Shown piece by piece: positions 6,977 through 15,743 of a DNA stretch of 64,000 nt (position 1 is its first letter; every line of letters begins with the position of its first letter). Below the pieces are notes generated by a model. That model was not told the DNA's origin and made no database searches. It worked only from the letters and a program-made list of their open reading frames with translations. The DNA comes from an uncultured Flavobacteriaceae bacterium. GTDB lineage: Bacteria > Bacteroidota > Bacteroidia > Flavobacteriales > Flavobacteriaceae. The stretch lies in NCBI GenBank assembly GCA_947489085.1, contig CANLCJ010000013.1, forward strand, positions 1-64,000, given 5' to 3'. Both the position numbers and the translations under genes were made by a program.

Positions 6977-7915
6977 TTAAAGATTTTCTAATAATTTCTT
7001 TAACACCAATTGCGCGGCGTACGTTCTGTTATTCGCCTGTTGTATTACTAATGCACTATCGGTGTCTAATACAGCATCTTCTACCACAACATTACGGCGC
7101 ACTGGCAGGCAATGCATAAATTTGGCGTTGCCCAATTTCGCCTTGGTTATCATCCAATTGGGGTCGGTATTATTTACCTTCCCATAATCTTCATAAGAAC
7201 TCCAATTTTTAGTATACACGAAATCGGCATCTTTAAAGGCTGCTTTTTGATCGTGATAAATTGGTGTATCTCCTGTGATTTCGGGATTTAGATCATATCC
7301 TTCTGGATTGGCAATAACGAACTCAACATCCATTTTCTGCATGGCTTGCGTAAAACTGTTTGCTACAGCGTGCGGCAGTGCGCGCACATGTGGCGCCCAA
7401 CTTAATACCACTTTTGGCTTAGATATTTTGGCATGTTCTGATATGGTTAAGGCATCGGTTAAGCCTTGTAATGGATGCCCCGTAGCACTCTCCATATTAA
7501 CTACAGGTACTGATGCATATTCTACAAAGGCATTGAGTACCTGCTCGCTTTCGTCTTTAGCTTTATCAGTCAACGTTGGAAAGGCACGTACAGCTATAAT
7601 ATCGCAATACTGAGATACAACTGCTGCAGCTTCTTTGATATGCTCGGCTGTATTGCCGTTCATTACGGTACCATCGCCAAACTCGATTCCCCAGGCGTCG
7701 CCAGACACATTCATCACTATAGGATCCATACTTAAATTTAAAGCCGCTTTTTGGGTACTTAAACGGGTGCGTAAACTCGAATTAAAAAACAATAGACCTA
7801 AAGTTTTGTTTGCGCCTAAGGTTTTATGTGCTAATGGATTTGCTTTTAAAGCTTTTGCGTCTTCAATCCATGTATTTATGTTTTCTATATCGCGTATGGA
7901 TGTGTAGTGTTTCAT
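6977..7915 (-). CDS. argF': N-acylornithine carbamoyltransferase (acetyl/succinyl type)
   Basis: Transfers the carbamoyl group to an N-acylated ornithine. It clearly belongs to the AOTC/SOTC family and not to ordinary OTC: FFNSSLRTRLSTQKAALNL (43-61) replaces the STRTR loop, and GDAWGIEFGDGTVMNG, EAATGHPLQ-like MESATGHPLQGLTD, TWAP-like LSWAPH and HCLPVRRN all fit. The residue that separates substrate preference (Pro90 in the Bacteroides fragilis succinyl enzyme, Glu92 in the Xanthomonas acetyl enzyme) is Ala90 here. From published mutant work on the family, as I recall it, Ala favours N-succinylornithine. 312 aa, 50 bp upstream of argB. Confidence 0.9.
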   Translation of the reverse strand: MKHYTSIRDIENINTWIEDAKALKANPLAHKTLGANKTLGLLFFNSSLRTRLSTQKAALNLSMDPIVMNVSGDAWGIEFGDGTVMNGNTAEHIKEAAAVVSQYCDIIAVRAFPTLTDKAKDESEQVLNAFVEYASVPVVNMESATGHPLQGLTDALTISEHAKISKPKVVLSWAPHVRALPHAVANSFTQAMQKMDVEFVIANPEGYDLNPEITGDTPIYHDQKAAFKDADFVYTKNWSSYEDYGKVNNTDPNWMITKAKLGNAKFMHCLPVRRNVVVEDAVLDTDSALVIQQANNRTYAAQLVLKKLLENL

Positions 7916-7962
7916 GTCCCTAATTTTTTCTCTTTTCTTTTTCGTTTCTGCAATTATATGTT

Positions 7963-8397
7963 TTACAAATGTAATATCATATTTTGATGTAATATTCCTG
8001 TTTTTTTAGAAGGGTAAACTTCACCTACAACTTCAAAGTTAAACCTTTTATAAAACGCTAATGCTGTACATCGGGCTGCTAAAGTTACGGTGGTTATACC
8101 TTTCGCTTTACAAATAGCCATGCATTTTTTAAGAATACAGGTACCTACGCCTTTATTTTTATGAGAGACTGCTACTGCCATTTGCGAAATAACGCCTTCT
8201 CCATTTGCCACATGCAAGCGTCCTGTTCCTATTACTATATCGTTTTCTAGACATACAATATGCTCAGCTTGGGCTTCGTAAGCATCATTAATCAACGCCT
8301 CTGCATTTGGCATATCTTTGAAAAATGCTGCAATACGTAGAGCTACTGCTGTTTTATATTCAGAACTATTAATATGTATTAGTTTTAACTGTATCAT
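7963..8397 (-). CDS. GNAT family N-acetyltransferase inside the arg/pro operon
   Basis: 144-residue single-domain GNAT. Acetyl-CoA site: ISQMAVAVSHKNKGVGTCILK (V/I-x-x-KNKGVG), followed by CTALAFYKRFNFEVVGEVY, typical of the ElaA/PhnO-like branch. It lies 47 bp upstream of argF' on the same strand. A role in N-acylglutamate formation is possible by context, but the 188-aa GNAT at the head of the operon is the better candidate. This one could also act on an unrelated small molecule or a protein. Confidence 0.72.
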   Translation of the reverse strand: MIQLKLIHINSSEYKTAVALRIAAFFKDMPNAEALINDAYEAQAEHIVCLENDIVIGTGRLHVANGEGVISQMAVAVSHKNKGVGTCILKKCMAICKAKGITTVTLAARCTALAFYKRFNFEVVGEVYPSKKTGILHQNMILHL

Positions 8398-8512
8398 ATA
8401 AAATTCACAGCACCTTCATAAACACCTCTTTACCCTTTAAACGATTACTTTTATAGCTATAACTTTTGCTATAGCCATAGCTTCGTTTTAAAAAGTAGAT
8501 TTAGTACTCAAA

Positions 8513-9271
8513 TTAAACTTTTTCTTTCTTAAACTTGCCATGTTTCCTTATCACTATTCTTTTTGCTTTTGGATTTGTTTTTAATTCTTCTAAATCATAA
8601 ACGAGAAAACCTAAAGAATCTGTTTTTTTTATTGAATAACTTACTCTATCATTACATCTGGCAGATGTATAACGTATATCATGCTTTCCCTTGTTATACA
8701 AATTTAAATTTGTAAGTACTCCTCTGTTCCAAAACTCACCTACTAATATTTCATTAGAAGCTGTATAATATTTTTTACCGATTTGACCTGTTAAACCATT
8801 TTTATCATAAAATGTTCTAGTTTGTATTAGATTAATAGAATCAAATTCAAAAAAACTTTGTATTACCTCTAACTCTTTGTCAGAGTTATCTATACTAAAA
8901 TCAAATTTACTTAAAGAATCAGTACTAGTAAAATCAAAAAGCAGTTTATGAATTCTACACCAATTTTTATCATAAACGCTAACATGACCGATTAATTTAT
9001 TTTTATGAAAAACATGTAATCCAATTGCTCCATATTTCGTTTCTATTTTATTCGTTTGCTGTTTGCCGTTAAAAACCAAATTATTAGAAGGTAACGATCT
9101 TATTTTTAAATCATCTATATTGAAGTGACCTTTATTTACTATTATGGAATGTTTGTTATTTTCTTTACATGATTCATTTTTAATATGCTCATTTATTTTT
9201 TTAGTGTGATTACAACTAAATATAATAATAGGTAAGACTAAAAAAAGTAGTGTTTTTAAAAATAAATCCAT
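8513..9271 (-). CDS. Putative lipoprotein of unknown function
   Basis: 252 residues. An N-terminal hydrophobic stretch (LFLKTLLFLVLPIIIFSC) ends in a lipobox-like Cys20, so it is probably a membrane-anchored lipoprotein. The remainder is rich in Lys, Asn and Ile, with segments such as KYGAIGLHVFHKNKLIGHVSVYDKNWC and TYDKNGLTGQIGKKYYTASNEILVGEFWN that suggest repeated beta strands. I recognise no family. It interrupts the otherwise metabolic operon between the GNAT gene and proB and is visibly more AT-rich than its neighbours, which suggests a later insertion. Confidence 0.6.
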   Translation of the reverse strand: MDLFLKTLLFLVLPIIIFSCNHTKKINEHIKNESCKENNKHSIIVNKGHFNIDDLKIRSLPSNNLVFNGKQQTNKIETKYGAIGLHVFHKNKLIGHVSVYDKNWCRIHKLLFDFTSTDSLSKFDFSIDNSDKELEVIQSFFEFDSINLIQTRTFYDKNGLTGQIGKKYYTASNEILVGEFWNRGVLTNLNLYNKGKHDIRYTSARCNDRVSYSIKKTDSLGFLVYDLEELKTNPKAKRIVIRKHGKFKKEKV

Positions 9272-9319
9272 TTTTAATAAATAACCTCTGTCAATTAAAA
9301 AATTATATTAAGTAAATCT

Positions 9320-10084
9320 CTACTCTATTTTAGTAAACGCCACCTTACCTTCAAAAGCATTGGTTATAAAATTATCCTCTAAACCATTCACAATCCAAGT
9401 TTCTACACCTGCTGCTTTGGCTACTGCCATCGCTTCTATTTTAGAGGCCATACCACCACTGCCATGACTTGATTTCGAATCTACTACTTCTGCACGTAAG
9501 GCTTCAAAATCGGTTACGGTTTCTATAGTCTCCGGACTATGGGCTGCCATAGAGGCTTTGGTGTAAATGCCATTGGTATTGGTGGCTATTATAAACAAAT
9601 CTACACCTAAAAGCGATGCGGTTAGCGCTCCTAACTTATCATTATCTCCAAACTTTATCTCATCGGTTGCTACTGTATCATTCTCGTTAATAATCGGGAT
9701 GTAATTATTGTTTACCAATACTTTAATGGTATTCATAATATTATCGCGACTATCGGTATTTTCGAAATCGGCATAAGACAGCAAACACTGCGAACTTAAC
9801 AAACCATATTCTCTAAAAATTTCTTGATAGATACGCATGAGGTGTGGCTGTCCAATAGAGGCCAAAGCTTGTTTTACAAACACGTCTTGACTTTTACTCT
9901 CTAATTGCACAAATTGTTTAGCCACAGCAACGGCACCAGAACTTACAATAATAAACTCGCAGGTCTCTTGAAGTTTTGCTATTTGATTGGCAATGTCTTC
10001 AATTTTACCACGCGATATGTTATCGGTTTCTTTGGTGAGCGTATTAGACCCTATTTTTAGTAATATGCGTTTTTTTGTTTTCAT
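9320..10084 (-). CDS. proB: Glutamate 5-kinase
   Basis: First proline-specific step, ATP-dependent phosphorylation of glutamate. Amino-acid kinase fold: ILLKIGSNTLT (8-18), FIIVSSGAVAVAK (44-56), IINENDTVATDEIKFGDND and SHGSGGMASKIEAM. At 254 aa it ends after the kinase domain and lacks the C-terminal PUA domain of the E. coli enzyme (367 aa). It is 12 bp after proA and co-directional. Confidence 0.93.
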   Translation of the reverse strand: MKTKKRILLKIGSNTLTKETDNISRGKIEDIANQIAKLQETCEFIIVSSGAVAVAKQFVQLESKSQDVFVKQALASIGQPHLMRIYQEIFREYGLLSSQCLLSYADFENTDSRDNIMNTIKVLVNNNYIPIINENDTVATDEIKFGDNDKLGALTASLLGVDLFIIATNTNGIYTKASMAAHSPETIETVTDFEALRAEVVDSKSSHGSGGMASKIEAMAVAKAAGVETWIVNGLEDNFITNAFEGKVAFTKIE

Positions 10085-10096
10085 AAAAGCCTGTGG

Positions 10097-11293
10097 CTAT
10101 CGTATTTGTCCTGTGCCATGCACGTACCATTTGTTCGTTACCAAATGTTGTAACCCTATTGGGCCACGTTGGTGTAATTTATCTGTACCTATGGCTAACT
10201 CGCCGCCTAAACCAAACTCGAAACCATCGGTAAAACGTGTAGAAGCGTTATGGTACACCGCAGCACAATCTACATTAGCCATAAAATAATCGGCATCGTC
10301 TTGACTTGTGGTTACAATACTTGCAGAATGCCCGCCACTGTATTTATTTATCATGGCGATGGCAGTTTCTGTATTGGCAATACTCCCTAGTACAATTTTA
10401 TAATCTAAAAACTCTTCGTACCAAACGGCATCGTTTTCGATTGCTGCCACATTGGTATAATTACTAAAAGAAGGGTCTCCTAAAATTGCAACCTTATGGG
10501 CTTCTAAACGCTCTAATAATTGTGCTATAAAAGTAGCTCTGTTTGGTAAATCTTCAGCAATAATTACTTTATCTACAGCATTACAAGCCGATATTTTTGC
10601 AGTTTTAGCGTTTACAATAACATCTAAAGCCATGGTTTGATCGGCCTCTTTATGTACAAATACAAAGTTATTACCGCGACCACTTACAATCACTGGGCAT
10701 TTGGCATTTTGCTTAACAAACTCTATTAAGCGCTCGCCACCACGTGGTACGATTAAATCGAGGTTTTGCGTTGGATTTTCTAAAAATGCCTGCGTTTCTG
10801 TACGGTTGTAATTTAGGTATTCTACCCAATCGGTGCTTACACTATTAGCCTCAAGCGCTTTGTGCCATAAGCTTACAATAGCTAGGTTAGAATTTATAGA
10901 TTCTTTCCCGCCTTTAAGTAAAATTTTATTTCCCGATTTAAAGGCAATCCCTCCTGCTTCTATCGTTACGTCTGGACGCGATTCGTAAATAATCATTACC
11001 GTGCCAAAAGAAGCGGTGCGGTTGTATACCTGCATGCCATTGTCGTGGGTAAAACGAAAACGTTCTACACTAACTGGGTCTTCTAGAGCCTCTAACTGAC
11101 GTAAAGACTCTATCATTCCCTCTATTTTGGCATCATCTACTTTTAAACGGTCGCCCATCGCTAAATCGGCGCCGTTGTAATTGTCCATATCTATTTTGTT
11201 AGCATCTAAAATGCTTTGCGCGTGCTCACGTACCAAGTGTTGCATGGTATTTAAAACTGCATTGCGCTTATCTATACTTAATAGTGTGTTCAT
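10097..11293 (-). CDS. proA: Gamma-glutamyl phosphate reductase
   Basis: NADPH-dependent reduction of glutamyl-5-phosphate to glutamate semialdehyde. Aldehyde-dehydrogenase superfamily: IYESRPDVTIEAGGIAFKSGNKILLKGG split over residues ~103-130, PRGGERLIEFVK, and the catalytic Cys in KISACNAVDKVI. The end FEFGLGGELAIGTDKLHQRGP is diagnostic for ProA. 398 aa, close to the usual ~415. A 185-bp repeat-filled gap separates it from argD upstream. Confidence 0.94.
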   Translation of the reverse strand: MNTLLSIDKRNAVLNTMQHLVREHAQSILDANKIDMDNYNGADLAMGDRLKVDDAKIEGMIESLRQLEALEDPVSVERFRFTHDNGMQVYNRTASFGTVMIIYESRPDVTIEAGGIAFKSGNKILLKGGKESINSNLAIVSLWHKALEANSVSTDWVEYLNYNRTETQAFLENPTQNLDLIVPRGGERLIEFVKQNAKCPVIVSGRGNNFVFVHKEADQTMALDVIVNAKTAKISACNAVDKVIIAEDLPNRATFIAQLLERLEAHKVAILGDPSFSNYTNVAAIENDAVWYEEFLDYKIVLGSIANTETAIAMINKYSGGHSASIVTTSQDDADYFMANVDCAAVYHNASTRFTDGFEFGLGGELAIGTDKLHQRGPIGLQHLVTNKWYVHGTGQIR

Positions 11294-11478
11294 TTTCTTT
11301 GGTGTCTGGTGTTAGTAATTAGTATTAAGTACAAAGTCTTAAGGCTTACAAGAAGCACTTTACACTTAATACTAGATACTTTGTACTTAATACTTGTTAC
11401 TATATACTTTGTACTAGTTACTTAATACTTATCACGAGATACTTTCTACTTCAATTATCGTACTAATTTACACTTAAT
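11294..11478. repeat. Degenerate short direct repeats between argD and proA
   Basis: The gap is built from diverged copies of a unit like TACTTTGTACTTAATACTTG. Recognisable copies start near 11325 (reverse sense: ATTAAGTACAAAGT), 11365, 11390 and 11412. Several are inverted relative to each other (AAGTACAAAGT against ACTTTGTACTT), so the RNA could fold into hairpins. No coding sequence and no clear promoter. Confidence 0.5.
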
Positions 11479-12624
11479 TTATACCGTTTCCGTCATGGCC
11501 TTTAAAGCGGCTTTTAGCGCATCGAAAAACTGATCTATATGTGCTTTAGTAATGTTTAACGGTGGTAAAATTCTAAGCACGTGCTTATTTTTTGCGCCAC
11601 CTGTAAACATATGGTGCTTGTATATGAGTGCTTTGCGTAATTCTCCCACTTCAAAATCGAACTCTAAACCTAGCATTAGTCCTCTACCTTTTACCGTTTT
11701 CACTTCTGGTATGCTTTTGGCGACCTCCATAAAATACGCTGATATGGTATTGGTGTTGTCCATAAGGTTTTCCTCCTTAATGGTATCTAGTACTGCTATT
11801 CCTGCTGCACATGCCAAATGATTGCCTCCAAAGGTCGTTCCTAACATGCCGTATTTGGCTTCGATACTTGGGTGAATTAACACGCCTCCTATTGGGAAGC
11901 CATTACCCATACCTTTGGCTATAGAGATAATTTCTGGGCTTACGTTATAATGCTGAAATGCAAAGAATTTACCTGATCTGCCATAGCCCGACTGTACCTC
12001 ATCGGCAATAAATAGGGTATTATTGGCTTTACACAACAGGTCTACCTGTTCGAAAAATTGGGCCGACCCTTGATCTAATCCGCCAACACCTTGTATAAAC
12101 TCTACAATTACTGCACATACATCGCCTTTTTCCAATTCTCTTTTTACACCTTCAATATCATTTAATGGCAAAATGGTAACGGCTTGTTGTGCGTTTATTG
12201 GCGCAATAATGTTTTTATTATCTGTTGCTGCTACTGCGGCAGAGGTTCGTCCATGGAATCCGTTTGAAAAGGCTACCACTCTAGACTTTCCTGTTTGAAA
12301 GGATGCAAGTTTCAAAGCATTTTCGTTGGCCTCTGCTCCAGAACTGCACAGAAATAATTCATAATCCTTACATCCAGAAAGCGCTTCTAGCTTATCGGCC
12401 AATTCGTGCTGTAATGGGTTTTGTATGGCATTAGAGTAAAACCCTAATTGCGACACTTGTTTTGTTATGGCTGCTACGTAATTTTTGTGAGCATGCCCGA
12501 TAGAGATTACGGCGTGCCCTCCGTAAAGATCTAAATATTCTGTACCGTTTTCGTCGTAAACGTGTACACCTTTCCCCGATACTGGGGTTACATTATATAA
12601 TGGATAAACGTCAAATAATGGCAT
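11479..12624 (-). CDS. argD: Acetylornithine/N-succinylornithine aminotransferase
   Basis: PLP-dependent class III aminotransferase converting N-acylglutamate semialdehyde to N-acylornithine. Seen: LYGGHAVISIGHAHKNYV (34-51), SSGAEANENALKLA (94-107), FIADEVQSGYGRSGKFFA (205-222), and the PLP lysine in SIAKGMGNGFPIGG (K237). 381 aa is slightly shorter than E. coli ArgD (406). It lies 1 bp after proC and is clearly co-transcribed with it. Confidence 0.93.
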   Translation of the reverse strand: MPLFDVYPLYNVTPVSGKGVHVYDENGTEYLDLYGGHAVISIGHAHKNYVAAITKQVSQLGFYSNAIQNPLQHELADKLEALSGCKDYELFLCSSGAEANENALKLASFQTGKSRVVAFSNGFHGRTSAAVAATDNKNIIAPINAQQAVTILPLNDIEGVKRELEKGDVCAVIVEFIQGVGGLDQGSAQFFEQVDLLCKANNTLFIADEVQSGYGRSGKFFAFQHYNVSPEIISIAKGMGNGFPIGGVLIHPSIEAKYGMLGTTFGGNHLACAAGIAVLDTIKEENLMDNTNTISAYFMEVAKSIPEVKTVKGRGLMLGLEFDFEVGELRKALIYKHHMFTGGAKNKHVLRILPPLNITKAHIDQFFDALKAALKAMTETV

Positions 12625-12625
12625 T

Positions 12626-13420
12626 TTAATTCGTTTTTAACTGGTTAATTTTATCAAACGACGCTACAATTCCTTGTATTAAAGCAGAACTCATCCCGTT
12701 GTGTTCCATTTCATTTAAACCTTCTATGGTACAACCGCCAGGGGTTGTTACGCGGTCTATTTCTGCTTCTATATGCTTGTTTGATGTTTGTAATAATTTA
12801 GCAGCTCCGAGACAGGTCTGTAGTGCTATTTTATCAGCCTCCTCTGCTTCAAATCCTAATTGTACAGCACCTTGCGTTGTGGCACGCACAAGGCGCATCC
12901 AAAAGGCGATACCACTAGAACAAATAACTGTTGCGGCTTGCATGTGTACTTCTGGAATTTCTAATGTGGTGCCTAATTGGTCAAAAATGGTACGGGCAAC
13001 TCCCATTTGTGCCACACCAGCATCATTTCCTGCCAAACAGGTCATGGATTCTCCTATTGAAATCGCTGTATTAGGCATCACACGAATTACAGGTTTGTTC
13101 GTACCCAATAGGCGCTCTATAGCAGAAATCTCAAACCCCGCAGCCACAGACATAATGATATGGTTGTCTGTAATCTCATGAGCAATTTGCTCTACAACAC
13201 CAACAATAATACGCGGTTGTAAAGCAAAAATAATTACATCGGCGGCTTTCACTGCCAAAGCATTATCGTTAGTTACGGTTACATTGGGTTCGTCTTTATA
13301 CACATCGACTTGCTTTGTATTTAAATCACTTAAATACAATGCTGTAAACGATTTATTGGCTATTAATCCTTTTGCGATGGCACTCCCCATATTTCCAGTG
13401 CCTATTATTGCTATTTTCAT
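12626..13420 (-). CDS. proC: Pyrroline-5-carboxylate reductase
   Basis: Last proline step. The Rossmann motif is at the start (MKIAIIGTGNMGSAIAKGL), followed by RVMPNTAISIGESMTCLAGN and the C-terminal signature VTTPGGCTIEGLNEMEHNG. 264 aa, the standard length. It is placed among arg genes, between argC and argD. ProC, ProA and ProB share this transcript, so proline and arginine synthesis should be co-regulated. Confidence 0.94.
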   Translation of the reverse strand: MKIAIIGTGNMGSAIAKGLIANKSFTALYLSDLNTKQVDVYKDEPNVTVTNDNALAVKAADVIIFALQPRIIVGVVEQIAHEITDNHIIMSVAAGFEISAIERLLGTNKPVIRVMPNTAISIGESMTCLAGNDAGVAQMGVARTIFDQLGTTLEIPEVHMQAATVICSSGIAFWMRLVRATTQGAVQLGFEAEEADKIALQTCLGAAKLLQTSNKHIEAEIDRVTTPGGCTIEGLNEMEHNGMSSALIQGIVASFDKINQLKTN

Positions 13421-13426
13421 AGTTTT

Positions 13427-13536
13427 ATCCCCTCCTATCCTCCCCTAAGAGGAGGCATTGAGCTTGTTTTTAAAAATTATATTTCATTTTACTTGCTTTG
13501 CAAGTACTCCCCCCCTTGAGGGAGGTTGGGCGGGGT
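13427..13536. repeat. Two C-rich palindromic repeats between argC and proC
   Basis: Two short elements fill this 116-bp gap. One is CCCCTCCTATCCTCCCC followed by TAAGAGGAGG (13429-13457). The other is CTCCCCCCCTTGAGGGAGG followed by TTGGGCGGGG (13508-13537). Each has self-complementary CCTC/GAGG arms. They resemble the element at 6927-6976 and the gene-flanking repeats common in Flavobacteriaceae genomes. The second starts inside the end of argC. Confidence 0.5.
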
Positions 13537-14514
13537 TTAAAAATACGTTCCTTTTAACCCTAAACCTGTGGTTTCTTCTAAACCAAACATCAAATTCATA
13601 TTTTGTACTGCTTGCCCTGAAGCCCCTTTTAGTAAATTATCAATAATACTTGTTACTAATAATTTGCCGTTATGTTTGTGCAAGTGCACCAAACATTTAC
13701 TAGTATTTACCACTTGTTTCATGTGTAAAACATCATCACTTACAAATGTAAACTTAGCGTCTGCATAAAAAACTTTATAAATGGCTTTGGCGTCTTCTAC
13801 ATCACCTTCAAAATCGGTATATATAGTGGCAAAAATTCCTCTAGAAAAGTTACCGCGGTTCGGCATAAAGATCACTTCCGAAGTACAATCGTCTTGCAAT
13901 TGTTTTACCGATTGGTTGATCTCTCCTAAATGTTGATGCGTAAACGGTTTGTAATACGAAAAGTTATTATCACGCCACGTGTAATGTGTGGTGGCAGATA
14001 ATGAGGTTCCTGCACCTGTGGCACCCGTTACGGCATTTACATGTACATCGTTTTTTATTAACCCTGCATCTGCTAATGGCAACAATCCCAATTGGATTGC
14101 TGTAGCAAAACACCCTGGGTTGGCAATGTAATTTGCTGTTTTAATGTCGGCTTTATTCAATTCTGGTAAACCGTACACAAAGGTTTTCCCATCGAACACC
14201 TTATCGGCTTCCAATCTAAAATCGTTACCTAAGTCGATAATTTTTGTGTTTTCGGAAAAGGTGTTGGCCGATAAAAACTTCACCGAATTGCCATGACCTA
14301 AACATAAGAATAACACATCTATATTTGGGTTTACTGTATCGGTAAACTTCAAATCTAAGCTACCCACCAAGTCTTGGTGTACTTTACTGATGTTGTTCCC
14401 TGCGTTAGAGGTACTAAACACAAAATCGATTTCAGCTTCGGGATGGTTAATTAGTAATCTAATTAACTCTCCCGCTGTGTAACCAGCGCCGCCTATAATA
14501 CCTACTTTAATCAT
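13537..14514 (-). CDS. argC: N-acetyl-gamma-glutamyl-phosphate reductase
   Basis: Reduces N-acyl-glutamyl phosphate with NADPH. Rossmann start VGIIGGAGYTAGELIRLL (4-21); catalytic Cys135 in ANPGCFATAIQLG; GATGAGTSLS and HQHLGEI follow. 325 aa, the usual short form. It starts 4 bp after argG. Its stop codon region overlaps a C-rich intergenic repeat. Confidence 0.94.
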   Translation of the reverse strand: MIKVGIIGGAGYTAGELIRLLINHPEAEIDFVFSTSNAGNNISKVHQDLVGSLDLKFTDTVNPNIDVLFLCLGHGNSVKFLSANTFSENTKIIDLGNDFRLEADKVFDGKTFVYGLPELNKADIKTANYIANPGCFATAIQLGLLPLADAGLIKNDVHVNAVTGATGAGTSLSATTHYTWRDNNFSYYKPFTHQHLGEINQSVKQLQDDCTSEVIFMPNRGNFSRGIFATIYTDFEGDVEDAKAIYKVFYADAKFTFVSDDVLHMKQVVNTSKCLVHLHKHNGKLLVTSIIDNLLKGASGQAVQNMNLMFGLEETTGLGLKGTYF

Positions 14515-14518
14515 AGTG

Positions 14519-15694
14519 TTATGAATTTACTTGTTGGTATATTTTATTTTGATTGCCTACTATTTTTATAAAGCCTTTGGCATCGTCTGCCGTCCACGCT
14601 CTATTTTCTTCACCATAACTTCCAAACTTTGCACTCATTAAATCGTGCGCCGATGTGATACCATCTAAACTAAAATGGTAAGGTTTTAAAGTTACTGTTA
14701 CATCGCCTGTTACTTTGTCTTGACTGCTTTGTAAAAAGGCTTCAATATTTCGCATTACAGGGTCTAAATACTGCCCTTCGTGTAAATGCATTCCATAGAA
14801 ACTAGATAAATACTCTTTATGTTGCAACTGCCATTTGGTTAGGGTATGTTTTTCTAATAAATGGTGTGCTTTTATTGTGATTAAAGCTGCTGCTGCTTCG
14901 AAACCTACACGTCCTTTAATACCAACTATAGTATCGCCTACATGAATATCTCTTCCTATGGCATACGCCGATGCTATGGTGTTTAATTTTTCTATATTGA
15001 CTTCTGGTACATTAGCCTCACCATTTAAAGCCACAAACTCGCCTTCTTTAAAGGTTAAGGTTACTTTTTCTTCACCTTCTTTTTCCAACTGTGATGGATA
15101 CGCTTCGCTTGGCAATGGTTTTTCAGACGTTAAGGTTTCTTCTCCTCCTACACTGGTTCCCCAAAGGCCTTTGTTTACGGAGTATTTGGCTTTTTCCCAA
15201 GACATGTCGATACCGTTTTCTTTTAAGTAATCGATTTCTTGTTGTCTGGTTAACTTCTCATCTCTAATTGGTGTGATGATTTTTATGCCTGGTGCCAGAG
15301 TTTGAAAAATCATATCGAAACGTACTTGGTCGTTTCCTGCGCCTGTACTACCATGTGCAATATATTCGGCATCTATACTTTTAGCATATTCTATAATTTC
15401 TATGGCTTGTATGATACGCTCTGCACTTACTGATAACGGATAGCTATTGTTTTTTAATACGTTACCATAGATAAGGTATTTCACTACTTTTTGATAAAAT
15501 GTAGCAACAGCATCGATGTTCTTATACGTAGTCACCCCCATTTTATAGGCATTACTTTCTATATGCTTGATCTCATCTTGCGTAAAACCACCTGTATTTA
15601 CACTTACGGCATGTACGTCATATTCTTTTGATAAACTTACGGCGCAATACGATGTGTCTAGTCCGCCACTATATGCTATTACTAATTTTTTCAT
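14519..15694 (-). CDS. argG: Argininosuccinate synthase
   Basis: ATP-dependent condensation of citrulline with aspartate. N-terminal PP-loop: KLVIAYSGGLDTSYCAVSL (3-21). Substrate-binding segments AHGSTGAGNDQVRFD and LWGTSVGGE are present. 391 aa, close to the type 1 ArgG length (~400). It lies 49 bp downstream of the 188-aa GNAT-like gene and starts the main run of arg/pro enzymes. Confidence 0.94.
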   Translation of the reverse strand: MKKLVIAYSGGLDTSYCAVSLSKEYDVHAVSVNTGGFTQDEIKHIESNAYKMGVTTYKNIDAVATFYQKVVKYLIYGNVLKNNSYPLSVSAERIIQAIEIIEYAKSIDAEYIAHGSTGAGNDQVRFDMIFQTLAPGIKIITPIRDEKLTRQQEIDYLKENGIDMSWEKAKYSVNKGLWGTSVGGEETLTSEKPLPSEAYPSQLEKEGEEKVTLTFKEGEFVALNGEANVPEVNIEKLNTIASAYAIGRDIHVGDTIVGIKGRVGFEAAAALITIKAHHLLEKHTLTKWQLQHKEYLSSFYGMHLHEGQYLDPVMRNIEAFLQSSQDKVTGDVTVTLKPYHFSLDGITSAHDLMSAKFGSYGEENRAWTADDAKGFIKIVGNQNKIYQQVNS

Positions 15695-15743
15695 TTTTAT
15701 GTTTTTACTTCTGTCTGCTACGCCACAGAAATTTTATGTATAG

